Positions 33,852-41,924 of a stretch of DNA of 64,000 bases are shown here, one piece after another (the stretch's first letter is position 1; each line of letters starts with the position of its first letter). The DNA is taken from assembly GCA_035550775.1 (NCBI GenBank), contig DASZOO010000248.1:1-64000 (forward strand), written 5' to 3'. Made by a program: the position numbers and the translations under genes. The notes below the pieces were generated by a model. That model was not told the DNA's origin. It made no database searches and saw only the letters and a program-made list of their open reading frames with translations. The stretch is from JAOUEA01 sp035550775 (GTDB taxonomy: Bacteria > Actinomycetota > UBA4738 > HRBIN12).

Positions 33852-35387
33852 GTGACCGATCGCTTCTCCTGGAGCCCGGAGCCCGAGCTGATCGACATCC
33901 GCGACGAATCGCGCTCCCGCCCCGCCCTCGAGGCAATGGGCTCACAGACCTGGAACGAGGCGCTCGACTGGCTCTACGGCGAGGCGATGCATCGTCCGAT
34001 GCATGCGCGCACCTACCCGGAGGCCCGTGAGGCCTTCTTCGGCGCCACGGGCCGACCGAGCGCCGCACCGATGTCGCCGAGCCCCTGGCGAGACGTGCTC
34101 GCGGAGTTCCGCGAGCGGGTGGCGCCGGCCACCTACAACGCCCAGCACCCGGGTTCCTTCAGCTACTTCACCCCTCCGCCGCTCCCCAGCTCGATCGCCG
34201 GCGAGCTGCTCTCGCAGTGGACCCAGCAGGGCGTCGACGTCTGGCACGCCGGTCCGATCGGTGCGTTCGTCGAGGAAGATGTCACCGCCTGGCTCCGCGA
34301 CCTGGTGGGGTTCGGCCCCGATGGATGGGGCGTGCTCACGAGCGGCGGCGTGGTGGCCAACCTCATGGCGATGACCGTCGCCCGCGACGTGTGGTTGAGG
34401 AAGCTCCGCGGCACCCCCGGCGCCCCCCGCGGAGGCGACCTCGAGGGCGTGCGCGTCTACGCGAGCGACCAGGCCCACTTCTCGATCGCCCGGGCACTGG
34501 GCGTGCTCGGCTTCCCCGACGAGACGCTCGTGGTGATCGACAGCGACGAGCGGTTCCGGCTGCAGGCGGCCCCGGTTGCCGAGGCGATCGAGCGCGACCG
34601 CGGCCACGGACTCACCCCGCTGGCGATCGCCGCCGTGGCGGGTTCGACCAACACCGGCTCCGTGGACGACACGCCGGGGTTGGCCGAGGTCGCCGAGCGA
34701 GAGGGCGTGTGGCTCCACGTCGACGCCGCTTACGGGGGCGGCGCACGGCTCTCACGCCGCGACGCGCACCGGGTGCCCGGTCTCGAGCGCGCCGACAGCG
34801 TCACGGTCGATCCCCACAAGTGGTTCTTCCAGGCCTACGACATCGGCGGGCTCATCGTCAGGCGTCGTGAGGACCTGCTGACCACGTTCCATCGCGCTCC
34901 GGAGTACTACGCGTCGAACCGGCCCGAGGACGAGCCGCTCGACTGGTACCAGTACTCGCTCGAGGGCACTCGCCGGCTGCGGGCCCTCAAGCTCTGGATG
35001 AGCTGGAAGCAGCTGGGCACCGACGGGCTCGGAGCGCTGATCGAGCAGAACGACGATCTCGCCGCCTACCTGGCCGATCGCTGCAACGCCGAGCCCGATC
35101 TCGAGTCGATGCCCCACCGGCCGGAGCTGTCGGTGGTCTGCTTCCGCCACATCCCGGCCGGTCTCGAGGATCGGTCCGAGGAGGCGCTGAACACGTACCA
35201 GGGCCGGCTGCAGCGCGCGCTCGAGGTCAGCGGCGATGCATGGGTGAGCGTGACGACGCTCCGCGGACGCACGTTCCTGCGCGCGGGGATCGTGAACTAC
35301 CTCTCGACGCGGCAGGACGTGGACCGCCTGCTCGATGCGCTCCGTCGGCTCTCGGTCGATGTGCTCGCGGAGCTCGACCTGACCTGA
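33852..35387 (+). CDS. PLP-dependent decarboxylase (aromatic-L-amino-acid / glutamate type)
   Basis: A 511-residue group II decarboxylase-like enzyme. PLP is held by Lys in the block SVTVDPHKWFFQAYD, with VDAAYGGGARLS, the TSGG block GVLTSGGVVANL and the substrate-side QHPGSFSYF. The reaction would release CO2 from an amino acid, but the residues do not allow a firm choice among tyrosine, tryptophan, glutamate or diaminobutyrate. GTG at 33852 is placed by the -10 element. It is divergent from comM, with 95 bases between. Confidence 0.88.
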   Translation: MTDRFSWSPEPELIDIRDESRSRPALEAMGSQTWNEALDWLYGEAMHRPMHARTYPEAREAFFGATGRPSAAPMSPSPWRDVLAEFRERVAPATYNAQHPGSFSYFTPPPLPSSIAGELLSQWTQQGVDVWHAGPIGAFVEEDVTAWLRDLVGFGPDGWGVLTSGGVVANLMAMTVARDVWLRKLRGTPGAPRGGDLEGVRVYASDQAHFSIARALGVLGFPDETLVVIDSDERFRLQAAPVAEAIERDRGHGLTPLAIAAVAGSTNTGSVDDTPGLAEVAEREGVWLHVDAAYGGGARLSRRDAHRVPGLERADSVTVDPHKWFFQAYDIGGLIVRRREDLLTTFHRAPEYYASNRPEDEPLDWYQYSLEGTRRLRALKLWMSWKQLGTDGLGALIEQNDDLAAYLADRCNAEPDLESMPHRPELSVVCFRHIPAGLEDRSEEALNTYQGRLQRALEVSGDAWVSVTTLRGRTFLRAGIVNYLSTRQDVDRLLDALRRLSVDVLAELDLT

Positions 35388-35403
35388 CCGGGGCCGTGAA
35401 CGT

Positions 35404-35586
35404 CTAGCGCGACCGGCGGAGCCGGCGGCGAGGTCGTTCCTCGGCCTTGCTGAGGACCGAGGTCTGGAGCTCGAGCACGTCGACGCCCTCGATCTCCCGG
35501 CCCTCGACGCGATGGCGAAGTCCGGTGTTGTCCCACGGCCGACGGATCGGTCGGACGTCGGCAGGTTCGGGTCGGTGGCTGCGCAT
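35404..35586 (-). CDS. Small basic protein of unknown function (60 residues)
   Basis: A 60-residue frame rich in Arg, Glu and Pro, ending with an RPRRRLRRSR tail. It has no recognisable domain. Two things support it as a real gene: TAGCAT 6 bases before its ATG, like the other leaderless starts here, and its tail-to-tail fit with the decarboxylase (16-base gap). Conservation in related genomes would decide. Confidence 0.5.
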   Translation of the reverse strand: MRSHRPEPADVRPIRRPWDNTGLRHRVEGREIEGVDVLELQTSVLSKAEERPRRRLRRSR

Positions 35587-35598
35587 GAGGCGATGCTA
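35587..35598 (-). promoter_or_regulatory. -10 element TAGCAT, leaderless small-ORF start
   Basis: TAGCAT at 35593-35598 (minus strand), 6 bases before ATG at 35586. Confidence 0.4.
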
Positions 35599-35702
35599 GG
35601 AGGGTAGCGGTCCGGCGCGCCACGGCCGGACGGCGGCGAAGCGTCGGCCCGACGGGGGCCTCCCGGGTCGTCCGATCGGTCTAGGTCACTCGCAGCGTTC
35701 CG

Positions 35703-36074
35703 TCAGAAGGCGTCTTCGAACAGCTCCACGTCGATGACGCCGACGGCGCCATGCCCCGGACGGACCGACACGCTCGCGACGTCGAAGCGCACGACAGCCG
35801 TGCCGGCCGCGTGGGTCAGCAAGAACACCTCGGCCAACGAGCGCAGCTTGCGTCGTTTCCTCGCGTCGACCGCCTCGAAGCCCCCTCCGAGCCGGGACCC
35901 GCGCCGCGTCTTCACCTCGCAGAACACGATCACGTCGCGACGTCGGAGCACCAGATCGATCTCGCCCAGGCTGCACCGCCAGTTGCGTGCCACCACCGTG
36001 AAACCACGCCGAAGGTAGAGGTCGAGGGCGGCTCGTTCGCCGCGAGCGCCCAGGGTGAGCCGCACATCGGGCAT
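35703..36074 (-). CDS. yraN: YraN / UPF0102 family putative endonuclease
   Basis: A 123-residue protein with the UPF0102 nuclease-like core: GERAALDLYLRRGF, GEIDLVLRRRD and FCEVKTRRG, giving the Glu/Asp/Lys set of a restriction-endonuclease fold. The biochemical role is not settled. ATG at 36074 has TAGCGT 6 bases upstream. It is part of the yraN-DUF2469-rnhB-lepB-rplS neighbourhood typical of actinobacteria. Confidence 0.92.
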   Translation of the reverse strand: MPDVRLTLGARGERAALDLYLRRGFTVVARNWRCSLGEIDLVLRRRDVIVFCEVKTRRGSRLGGGFEAVDARKRRKLRSLAEVFLLTHAAGTAVVRFDVASVSVRPGHGAVGVIDVELFEDAF

Positions 36075-36086
36075 GCCGCGACGCTA
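36075..36086 (-). promoter_or_regulatory. -10 element TAGCGT, leaderless yraN start
   Basis: TAGCGT at 36081-36086 (minus strand), 6 bases before ATG at 36074. Confidence 0.45.
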
Positions 36087-36124
36087 CGCACCGGGTACGA
36101 CATCAGCCGGTTCGAACAGGGGCG

Positions 36125-36442
36125 TTAGGGAGCGGCGGGCGTATCGGGGATCGTCGTCGGCTCGTCACGCTTGGAGAGCTCCTCGACGTTCACGTCGCGC
36201 CTGGTCATCACCCGGACGCTGGCGACGAACCGAGCCGGACGGAACATGTCCCACACCCATGCGTCGGTGAGCTCCACCCTGACCCACCCTTCGTCGAGCG
36301 GGGTGAGCTCGACCTGGTTCGCGAGGTAGAAGCGCCGTTCCGTCTCGATCACGTAGGTGAACATGGGGAGCACGTCTCGGTACTCCCGGTAGAGCTCGAG
36401 CTCGCGTTCCTCTTCGAACCGTTCGATGTCGTCGTCGCTCAT
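36125..36442 (-). CDS. DUF2469 protein
   Basis: A 105-residue acidic protein with the DUF2469 pattern SDDDIERFEEERELELYREYRD split over the N-terminus, then MFTYVIETERRFYLANQVEL and WVWDMFRPARFV. This family is characteristic of actinobacteria, always near rnhB. Function unknown. ATG at 36442 has GGGAA nearby; the longer frame upstream runs back into rnhB. Confidence 0.9.
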   Translation of the reverse strand: MSDDDIERFEEERELELYREYRDVLPMFTYVIETERRFYLANQVELTPLDEGWVRVELTDAWVWDMFRPARFVASVRVMTRRDVNVEELSKRDEPTTIPDTPAAP

Positions 36443-36455
36443 CGTTCCCAGCTTC

Positions 36456-37106
36456 TCACGCCCGGGCGTCGGCCTCATCGGGGGACGTGAACGCATGCTC
36501 CGCGCCGGCGAACAGCGAGGGCTGCGCGCAGGGAGCGAACGACAGGCGATGCACGGCGCTCGGCCCATGGCGTTCGAGCGCCTCGAGATGCTCGGGGGTG
36601 CCGTACCCCTTGTTGTGATCGAAACCGAAGGCCGGATAGCGCTTGTGCAGCCTGCGCATGATGCGGTCCCGCGTGACCTTGGCCACGATCGACGCCGCAG
36701 CCACGCTCACGCTGACCGCGTCCCCTTTCTTCACGCCGATCGACGGACAAGGGATGCGCGGCACCGGGAACCCGTCGGTCAACACGTAATCGGGCTCGAG
36801 CGCCTTCGCCGCCCGGCGCAACAGCGCGATGTTCGACCGATGCAACCCGCGGGTGTCGATGGCCCCCGGCTCCGCCTTGCACGCGATCCACGATGCGCGT
36901 TCGACGATGCGGGCATAGGCGCCTTCGCGTTGGCCCTCGCTCAGCAGCTTCGAGTCGTTGATCCCGTCGATCTCGAAGTCGTCGGGCAGGATCACCGCGG
37001 CGGCCACGAGCGGCCCCGCGAGCGCGCCTCGCCCGGCCTCGTCGGCACCGGCGATCCGCTCGAACCCCTGCGCGGCCAGCAGCCGTTCGTATCGATCCAT
37101 CGTCAC
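36456..37106 (-). CDS. rnhB: Ribonuclease HII
   Basis: A 216-residue enzyme that removes ribonucleotides from RNA-DNA hybrids. IAGADEAGRGALAGPLVAA carries the DEG(R) catalytic acids, with INDSKLLSE and ASIVAKVTRDRIM supplying the rest of the site. ATG at 37106, 13 bases after the lepB stop. Confidence 0.96.
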   Translation of the reverse strand: MTMDRYERLLAAQGFERIAGADEAGRGALAGPLVAAAVILPDDFEIDGINDSKLLSEGQREGAYARIVERASWIACKAEPGAIDTRGLHRSNIALLRRAAKALEPDYVLTDGFPVPRIPCPSIGVKKGDAVSVSVAAASIVAKVTRDRIMRRLHKRYPAFGFDHNKGYGTPEHLEALERHGPSAVHRLSFAPCAQPSLFAGAEHAFTSPDEADARA

Positions 37107-37119
37107 CGCTTCCGCGTCC

Positions 37120-37776
37120 TCACCGCAGCAACCCGATCCTCGAGGGCGGCCAGACCCGCAGGAAGGCCACCCCGATCACCTTGTCGACCGGCACGAGGCC
37201 GGTGCACTCGGGGGGATCGCAGCGGGAATCGCCCGAGTTCCCCCGATTGTCGCCGAGCACGAACAGCATGCCATCCGGCACGGTCGTGGGTGGGAAGTCC
37301 TGCCGGGGCACCGGCTGGCGGAGGTAGGGCTCCTCGACCAGCCGCCCGTTCACGAACAGCTGCCCGGCACGATCGATCTCGACGGTGTCGCCCGGCAGTC
37401 CGGCCACGCGCTTCACGAAGTCCTCGTGGGGCGGATCGGCGACGCCGAGGGTCTCACCGAGCCAGTGCAGGGCACCGCCGACGATGCCCCGGTCGGGCGA
37501 CGCGCCGTCCTGCCCCTCGAACACGATCACGTCGCCACGGTCGACCTGGTCGAGGCGAACACAGAAGCGACAGACGATGATCCGGTCTCCCTCGAGCAGC
37601 GTCGGGGCCATCGACGCCGAGGGAATGGAGAACGCCTGCACCACGAAGAGCTTGAGGGCGATCGCCAGCACGATGGCCACTCCGACGAGGACCGGGAGCT
37701 CGCGCCAGTGGCTCCGTCGGTGCGCTTGGGATGGGGAGGCGGTGGGCTCGGCGGATCGAGGCGGCCCATCGGCCAC
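37120..37776 (-). CDS. lepB: Signal peptidase I
   Basis: A 218-residue membrane protease that cleaves Sec/Tat signal peptides. One N-terminal helix (about 28-48) is followed by the catalytic Ser55 in IPSASMAPTL and Lys122 in DFVKRVAGLPGD, then LGDNRGNSGDSR. GTG start at 37776. A single membrane anchor is typical of gram-positive-type enzymes. It is translated just after rplS (3-base gap). Confidence 0.96.
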   Translation of the reverse strand: MADGPPRSAEPTASPSQAHRRSHWRELPVLVGVAIVLAIALKLFVVQAFSIPSASMAPTLLEGDRIIVCRFCVRLDQVDRGDVIVFEGQDGASPDRGIVGGALHWLGETLGVADPPHEDFVKRVAGLPGDTVEIDRAGQLFVNGRLVEEPYLRQPVPRQDFPPTTVPDGMLFVLGDNRGNSGDSRCDPPECTGLVPVDKVIGVAFLRVWPPSRIGLLR

Positions 37777-37779
37777 GGA

Positions 37780-38352
37780 TCAGGCCTCGGCCTTCTCCTC
37801 GACGGCGGCCTCCGCCTCGTCAGCCGCGGCCTCCGCGTCGACCTCGTCGGCCTCGGGGAACCCGACGGCCTCGGCCGCGTCGTCGTTCAGGGGCTCCTGG
37901 GCCTCAGCGGCCTCCGCAGCCTCGTCGACGGATCCCTCGGCCTCCTCCTCGGCCGCCTCGGCCGCGGCTCGGGCGGCGGCGGCCTCCATCGCCGCGAGCT
38001 TCGCGTCGTCGATGCGACGCTCCTTGATGCGGGCCTTCTTGCCTCGAAGCTCGCGCAGGTAGTAGAGCTTCGCACGGCGCACCTGTCCGCGGCTCACGAC
38101 CTCGAGTTTCGCGATCGACGGCGAGTGCACCGGGAACGTGCGCTCGACGCCGACGCCGAACGAGATCTTCCGGACCGTGAACGTCTCGCGCAAGCCGCCG
38201 TTCTGGCGACCGATCACGACGCCCTGGAAGACCTGCACGCGCTCGCGACTGCCCTCGACCACCCGGACGTGCACCTTGACGGTGTCGCCGGGGCGGAACT
38301 CCGGGATGTCGCTGCGCAGGTAGGACTGCTCGATCGCGTCGGTCTTGTTCAT
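37780..38352 (-). CDS. rplS: 50S ribosomal protein L19 with an acidic tail
   Basis: A 190-residue L19. The first 115 residues are the normal L19 (IPEFRPGDTVKVHVRVVEG, GVGVERTFPVHSP, RAKLYYLRELRGK). The last 75 are Ala/Glu/Asp repeats such as AAEAAEEEAEG. Ordinary L19 is about 115-120 residues. ATG at 38352 begins the conserved core. Confidence 0.95.
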   Translation of the reverse strand: MNKTDAIEQSYLRSDIPEFRPGDTVKVHVRVVEGSRERVQVFQGVVIGRQNGGLRETFTVRKISFGVGVERTFPVHSPSIAKLEVVSRGQVRRAKLYYLRELRGKKARIKERRIDDAKLAAMEAAAARAAAEAAEEEAEGSVDEAAEAAEAQEPLNDDAAEAVGFPEADEVDAEAAADEAEAAVEEKAEA

Positions 38353-38366
38353 GGCAACGGCCGACG

Positions 38367-38372
38367 AGTGTA
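38367..38372 (-). promoter_or_regulatory. Possible -10 element TACACT for rplS
   Basis: TACACT at 38367-38372 (minus strand), 14 bases before the rplS ATG, which predicts a leader of about 7 to 8 bases. No -35 is obvious. Confidence 0.35.
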
Positions 38373-38422
38373 CCAGCGGTCCTCCAGCGCCCCGCCCGGG
38401 CGGTGTGGTGCTCGCGTGACGT

Positions 38423-39118
38423 TCACGCGCTCGGGTGGGACCGGTTCGGTGGCGACAGGTCGGGACGGTTGTGGCGCGTCTTCCGACGGGCGGCCTCACG
38501 ACGCCAGGCGTCGATCTCGGCGTGGTTCCCACCCAAGAGCACGTCGGGCACGGCCATGCCACGGAACTCCCGAGGACGCGTGTAGTGGGGGTGGTCGAGC
38601 AGGCCGAGCTCGCCGAAGGAATCCTGCTCGTGTGAGGCTTCCCGCCCGATCACTCCGGGCACGAGGCGGGTCACGGCCTCGATCAACACGAGCGCCGGCA
38701 ACTCCCCGCCGGACACCACGTAGTCGCCGATCGAGACCTCCTCGGCAGGCAGCCCCTCGGCGACGCGCTCGTCGACGCCCTCGTAACGGCCGCAGAGCAG
38801 GGTGAGGTGGGCCTCCCCCGCCAGCTCTCGTACGAACGGCTGGTCGAGGCGCCGCCCGGCCGGCGAGAGCAGGATCACCCGGCCCCGATCGGGGTCGAGG
38901 GATTCGACGGCCTGGAACCAGACGTCGGGACGCATCACCATGCCCGGCCCGCCCCCGAACGGGGTGTCGTCGACCGACCGATGGGGGTCGTCGGTGTGCT
39001 CACGCAGGTCGTGCACGCGCACCTCGATCACGCCCGCCTCGACCGCTTTGCCCAACAAGCTCGCGTGCAGCGGTCCCGACACCAGCTCGGGGAAGATCGT
39101 GATCACGTCGATCAGCAC
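38423..39118 (-). CDS. trmD: tRNA (guanine-37-N1)-methyltransferase TrmD
   Basis: A 231-residue SPOUT methyltransferase making m1G37, which prevents frameshifting. Features are DVITIFPELV, GGGPGMVMRPDV, the knot blocks LLCGRYEGVDERV and SIGDYVVSGGELPAL, and DHPHYTRPREF. GTG at 39118 was chosen over a much longer frame: it gives MLIDVITIFPEL and has TAGCCT 7 bases upstream. Confidence 0.96.
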   Translation of the reverse strand: MLIDVITIFPELVSGPLHASLLGKAVEAGVIEVRVHDLREHTDDPHRSVDDTPFGGGPGMVMRPDVWFQAVESLDPDRGRVILLSPAGRRLDQPFVRELAGEAHLTLLCGRYEGVDERVAEGLPAEEVSIGDYVVSGGELPALVLIEAVTRLVPGVIGREASHEQDSFGELGLLDHPHYTRPREFRGMAVPDVLLGGNHAEIDAWRREAARRKTRHNRPDLSPPNRSHPSA

Positions 39119-39131
39119 GCGTCGGAGGCTA
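39119..39131 (-). promoter_or_regulatory. -10 element TAGCCT, leaderless trmD start
   Basis: TAGCCT at 39126-39131 (minus strand), 7 bases before GTG at 39118. Confidence 0.5.
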
Positions 39132-39227
39132 CCGCGCCGGCACGCCACGGCTGACGGAGGCTGCCGCCCCTCGATGCGTCGGCTGGAGGGCTGTGTTCGG
39201 GGTCGCGCCTCGAGAAGGTCGCTCGGG

Positions 39228-39743
39228 TCAGTCGGTCTCGGGAGCCGTGAGCCCCGCCACATCGCGCACGAGGATCCGCCGTGCGGTGAGGTCGACCTCC
39301 ACGACCACCTCGCGGATCGCCGGCACGAGCGTCTCGGTCCCATCGGGAGCGCGGGCGACCCACAGATCGTTCGCCGGGTTGGCGATCACCTCCGACACGG
39401 CGCCGAGCCCCCGCCCCGACTCGGTCACGACCTCGCATCCCTCGAGCTGGAACGGCCAGTACTCGCCGTCGGGAAGCTCCGGCAGCGAGGACTCCGGCAC
39501 GACGAGCAGCTCGCCCCGGAGCGACTCCGCGCCCGATCGGTCCACGACGCCCTCGAACGCGACGAGCAGACGTGCGCCGTGACGGTGCGACCGAGCGATC
39601 GTGAGGCGCCGGCCGGAGGTCAGGAACAGCTCCGCGCCGGCGGAGAAGCGGTCCGGGTTGTCCGTGCGGACCTCGACGGCGACCTCGCCCCGGATGCCGT
39701 GCGCCCTGGTGACGTGACCGACGACGACGGTCGACTCGGGCAC
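39228..39743 (-). CDS. rimM: 16S rRNA processing protein RimM
   Basis: A 171-residue 30S maturation factor with an N-terminal barrel (VVVGHVTRAHGIRGEVAVEV) and a PRC-barrel C-terminus (YWPFQLEGCEVVTESGRGLG, LVPAIREVVVEVD). GTG at 39743, 1 base past the khpA stop. Transcribed as rpsP-khpA-rimM. Confidence 0.95.
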   Translation of the reverse strand: MPESTVVVGHVTRAHGIRGEVAVEVRTDNPDRFSAGAELFLTSGRRLTIARSHRHGARLLVAFEGVVDRSGAESLRGELLVVPESSLPELPDGEYWPFQLEGCEVVTESGRGLGAVSEVIANPANDLWVARAPDGTETLVPAIREVVVEVDLTARRILVRDVAGLTAPETD

Positions 39744-39744
39744 C

Positions 39745-39975
39745 TCAGTCGGCGATGTCGACGTAGGCGTTGGTTCCCTGCCGCGTCGCGGCCGCGCGAA
39801 CGACCGCCCTGATGGCCTTGGCGGTGCGCCCACCCTTGCCGATGACCTTGCCCATGTCGTCGGGCGCGACGCGCACCGTGAACCGCAGGCCGCGGTCGTC
39901 CTCGGATTCGGTGACCTCGACGGCGTCGGGATCGTCGACGAGCTCGGAGACGATGAAGTCGACGAGCTCTCGCAT
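39745..39975 (-). CDS. khpA: KH-domain RNA-binding protein KhpA
   Basis: A 76-residue single KH domain with the loop MGKVIGKGGRTAKAIR. It pairs with KhpB in some firmicutes; here it sits between rpsP and rimM as in most actinobacteria. ATG at 39975, 5 bases after the rpsP stop. Confidence 0.94.
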   Translation of the reverse strand: MRELVDFIVSELVDDPDAVEVTESEDDRGLRFTVRVAPDDMGKVIGKGGRTAKAIRAVVRAAATRQGTNAYVDIAD

Positions 39976-39980
39976 CGTCG

Positions 39981-40457
39981 CTACTCCTCGGAAGCTTCGG
40001 GCGCCTCGGGCGCCTCGGACTCGGGCGCCTCGGCTTCGGGCGCCTCGGGCGTCGCCGATCCCTCGTCGGGAGTTGCCGCCTCCTCGGGCACCGAGGGTGC
40101 TTCGGCCGCGGCGATGGCCTTCGCCTGTGCCTTCTTCGAGAGCTTGGGCCCATCGCGCTTGGCCTCGCGGACCCTGACCTGACCCGCGGCGCTCGGGCGC
40201 TCGGCGACGAACGCGTCCCAGATGCCGACCTTCACCATGAGGTTGCGCACCTGGTCGCTCGGCTGGGCGCCCACCCGCAACCAGTGCAGCGCTCGCTCCT
40301 GATCGATCTCGATCAGGCTCGGATCCTCGAGCGGGTGGTACTTGCCGATGTTCTCGATGAAGCGGCCGTCACGCGGAGAGCGCTGATCGGCCACCACGAC
40401 GCGGTAGAAGGGACGCTTGTTCGCGCCCATGCGCCGCAGCCGGATGCGTGTCGACAT
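39981..40457 (-). CDS. rpsP: 30S ribosomal protein S16 with a C-terminal extension
   Basis: A 158-residue S16. The first 85 residues are normal (TRIRLRRMGANKRPFYRVVV, FIENIGKYHPLEDP). The rest is basic, then a run of Ala/Pro/Glu repeats (EAPEAEAPESEAPEAP). Extended S16 proteins are known in actinobacteria. ATG at 40457, 27 bases after ffh. Confidence 0.96.
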   Translation of the reverse strand: MSTRIRLRRMGANKRPFYRVVVADQRSPRDGRFIENIGKYHPLEDPSLIEIDQERALHWLRVGAQPSDQVRNLMVKVGIWDAFVAERPSAAGQVRVREAKRDGPKLSKKAQAKAIAAAEAPSVPEEAATPDEGSATPEAPEAEAPESEAPEAPEASEE

Positions 40458-40484
40458 GTCTGCTTCCAGTCCTCGTTCGTCGTC

Positions 40485-41843
40485 TCATCGCTTCGGCAGC
40501 TTGGCCGAAGGCACCCTCATCGTGCCGGGCATGCCCGGCATCCGCTTGCCGCCCATCATCGTCCGCATCATCTTCCTCGCGCTCTCGAAATCCTTGAGCA
40601 ACGAGTTGACGTCGGCGGTCGTGACCCCGGATCCGTTCGCGATCCGCAGGCGACGGGACCCGGAGATGATACCGGGTTCGCGACGCTCGGCCGGGGTCAT
40701 CGACAGGATCATCGCCTCGGCTCGCTTCAGCTCGCCCTCGTCGACCGCTTCGGCCATCTCCTTCATCGCGTTCCTGCCGCCGGGCATCCCGGGAAGCATC
40801 TTCAGGAGGTCGCCCATCGAGCCCAGCTTCTGCACCTGCCGGAGCTGGTCGAGGAAGTCCTCGAAGGTGAACTGCCCCTTCATGATGTTCTCTGCGGTCT
40901 TCTGGGCCTCGGCGGCGTCGAGCTGCTCCTGAGCCTTGTCGATCAGCGTGAGCACGTCGCCCATGCCGAGGATGCGTCCCGACATGCGGTCGGGGTAGAA
41001 CGGCTCGAAGTCGCCGAGCTTCTCCCCCGTGCCGACGAAGTACACCGGACGCCCGGTGACGGCGGTGATCGACAGCGCCGCCCCGCCACGCGCGTCGCCG
41101 TCGAGCTTCGTGAGGATGAACCCGGTCGTGTCGACCTCTCGCATGAACTCGCGCGCCTGCACCACCGCGTCCTGACCCGTCATGGAGTCGGCCGCCATCA
41201 GCACGTGATGCGGCTTCGTCACGTCCTTGATCTTGCGCGCCTGCTTCATCATCTCCGGGTCGACGTGCAGCCGTCCGGCGGTGTCGATGATCACGACGTC
41301 GGCTCCCTGGCGGTCGGCTTCCTTGACGCCCTGCTTGGCGACCCTCACCGGGTCCCTGCCCTCCGACCACACGGGCACCGCGACCTCGCGGCCGAGGGTC
41401 CGGAGCTGTTCGATGGCGGCGGGGCGCTCGAGGTCGGCCGCGACCAGCAGGGGTCGCCTGCCCTTGTCCTTGAGCTGCTTCGCGAGCTTGGCGCAGGCGG
41501 TGGTCTTCCCCGAGCCCTGCACGCCGGCCACCATGATCACGGCCGGCCGGGCGCCACCGACCTCGAACGGCCGGTGCTCACCCCCGAGGGTCACCGTGAG
41601 CTCTTCGTTCACGACCTTCACGACCTGCTGGCCCGGCGTGAGGCTCTTCATGACTTCCTCGGAGAGCGCCCGTTCGCGGACCCTCGCCAGGAGATCGTCG
41701 GCCACCTCGACGGCCACATCGGCCTCGAGCAACGCGGTCCGCATGTCGGACAGCGCGTTGTCGACCTGCTTGGGGTGCAGCTTGCCGCGAGACCGCAGCT
41801 TCCGGAACGTGCTATCGAGCCGCTCGGTGAGCGTGTCGAACAT
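40485..41843 (-). CDS. ffh: Signal recognition particle protein Ffh
   Basis: A 452-residue SRP54 GTPase that targets nascent membrane proteins. N domain, G domain with GVQGSGKTTACAKLA, DTAGRLHVD and TKLDGDARGG, then a Met-rich M domain (LLKMLPGMPGGRNAM, SARKMMRTMMGGKRMPGM). ATG at 41843. Its receptor ftsY lies 1.2 kb upstream on the same strand, with the kinase/regulator pair between. Confidence 0.97.
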   Translation of the reverse strand: MFDTLTERLDSTFRKLRSRGKLHPKQVDNALSDMRTALLEADVAVEVADDLLARVRERALSEEVMKSLTPGQQVVKVVNEELTVTLGGEHRPFEVGGARPAVIMVAGVQGSGKTTACAKLAKQLKDKGRRPLLVAADLERPAAIEQLRTLGREVAVPVWSEGRDPVRVAKQGVKEADRQGADVVIIDTAGRLHVDPEMMKQARKIKDVTKPHHVLMAADSMTGQDAVVQAREFMREVDTTGFILTKLDGDARGGAALSITAVTGRPVYFVGTGEKLGDFEPFYPDRMSGRILGMGDVLTLIDKAQEQLDAAEAQKTAENIMKGQFTFEDFLDQLRQVQKLGSMGDLLKMLPGMPGGRNAMKEMAEAVDEGELKRAEAMILSMTPAERREPGIISGSRRLRIANGSGVTTADVNSLLKDFESARKMMRTMMGGKRMPGMPGTMRVPSAKLPKR

Positions 41844-41901
41844 CGGACCTCGTCGTGATCGGTGTCGGGTGGCACCGCGCGCCGGGCGGCCGCATGCCGA
41901 C

Positions 41902-41911
41902 TAGGATTCTA
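41902..41911. promoter_or_regulatory. Overlapping divergent -10 elements between ffh and the soluble kinase
   Basis: On the plus strand TAGGAT at 41902-41907 faces the kinase gene. On the minus strand TAGAAT at 41906-41911 faces ffh. They share 2 bases, so polymerase could not occupy both. Each has a leader with a ribosome-binding site (GGGGGGG before the kinase; GACGAGG before ffh). Confidence 0.45.
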
Positions 41912-41924
41912 CCGGGGGGGTGCC

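Noticed and set aside
36443..36568. 5' extension of the DUF2469 protein
   Set aside because: It overlaps rnhB and is compositionally different; the conserved DUF2469 N-terminus begins at 36442.
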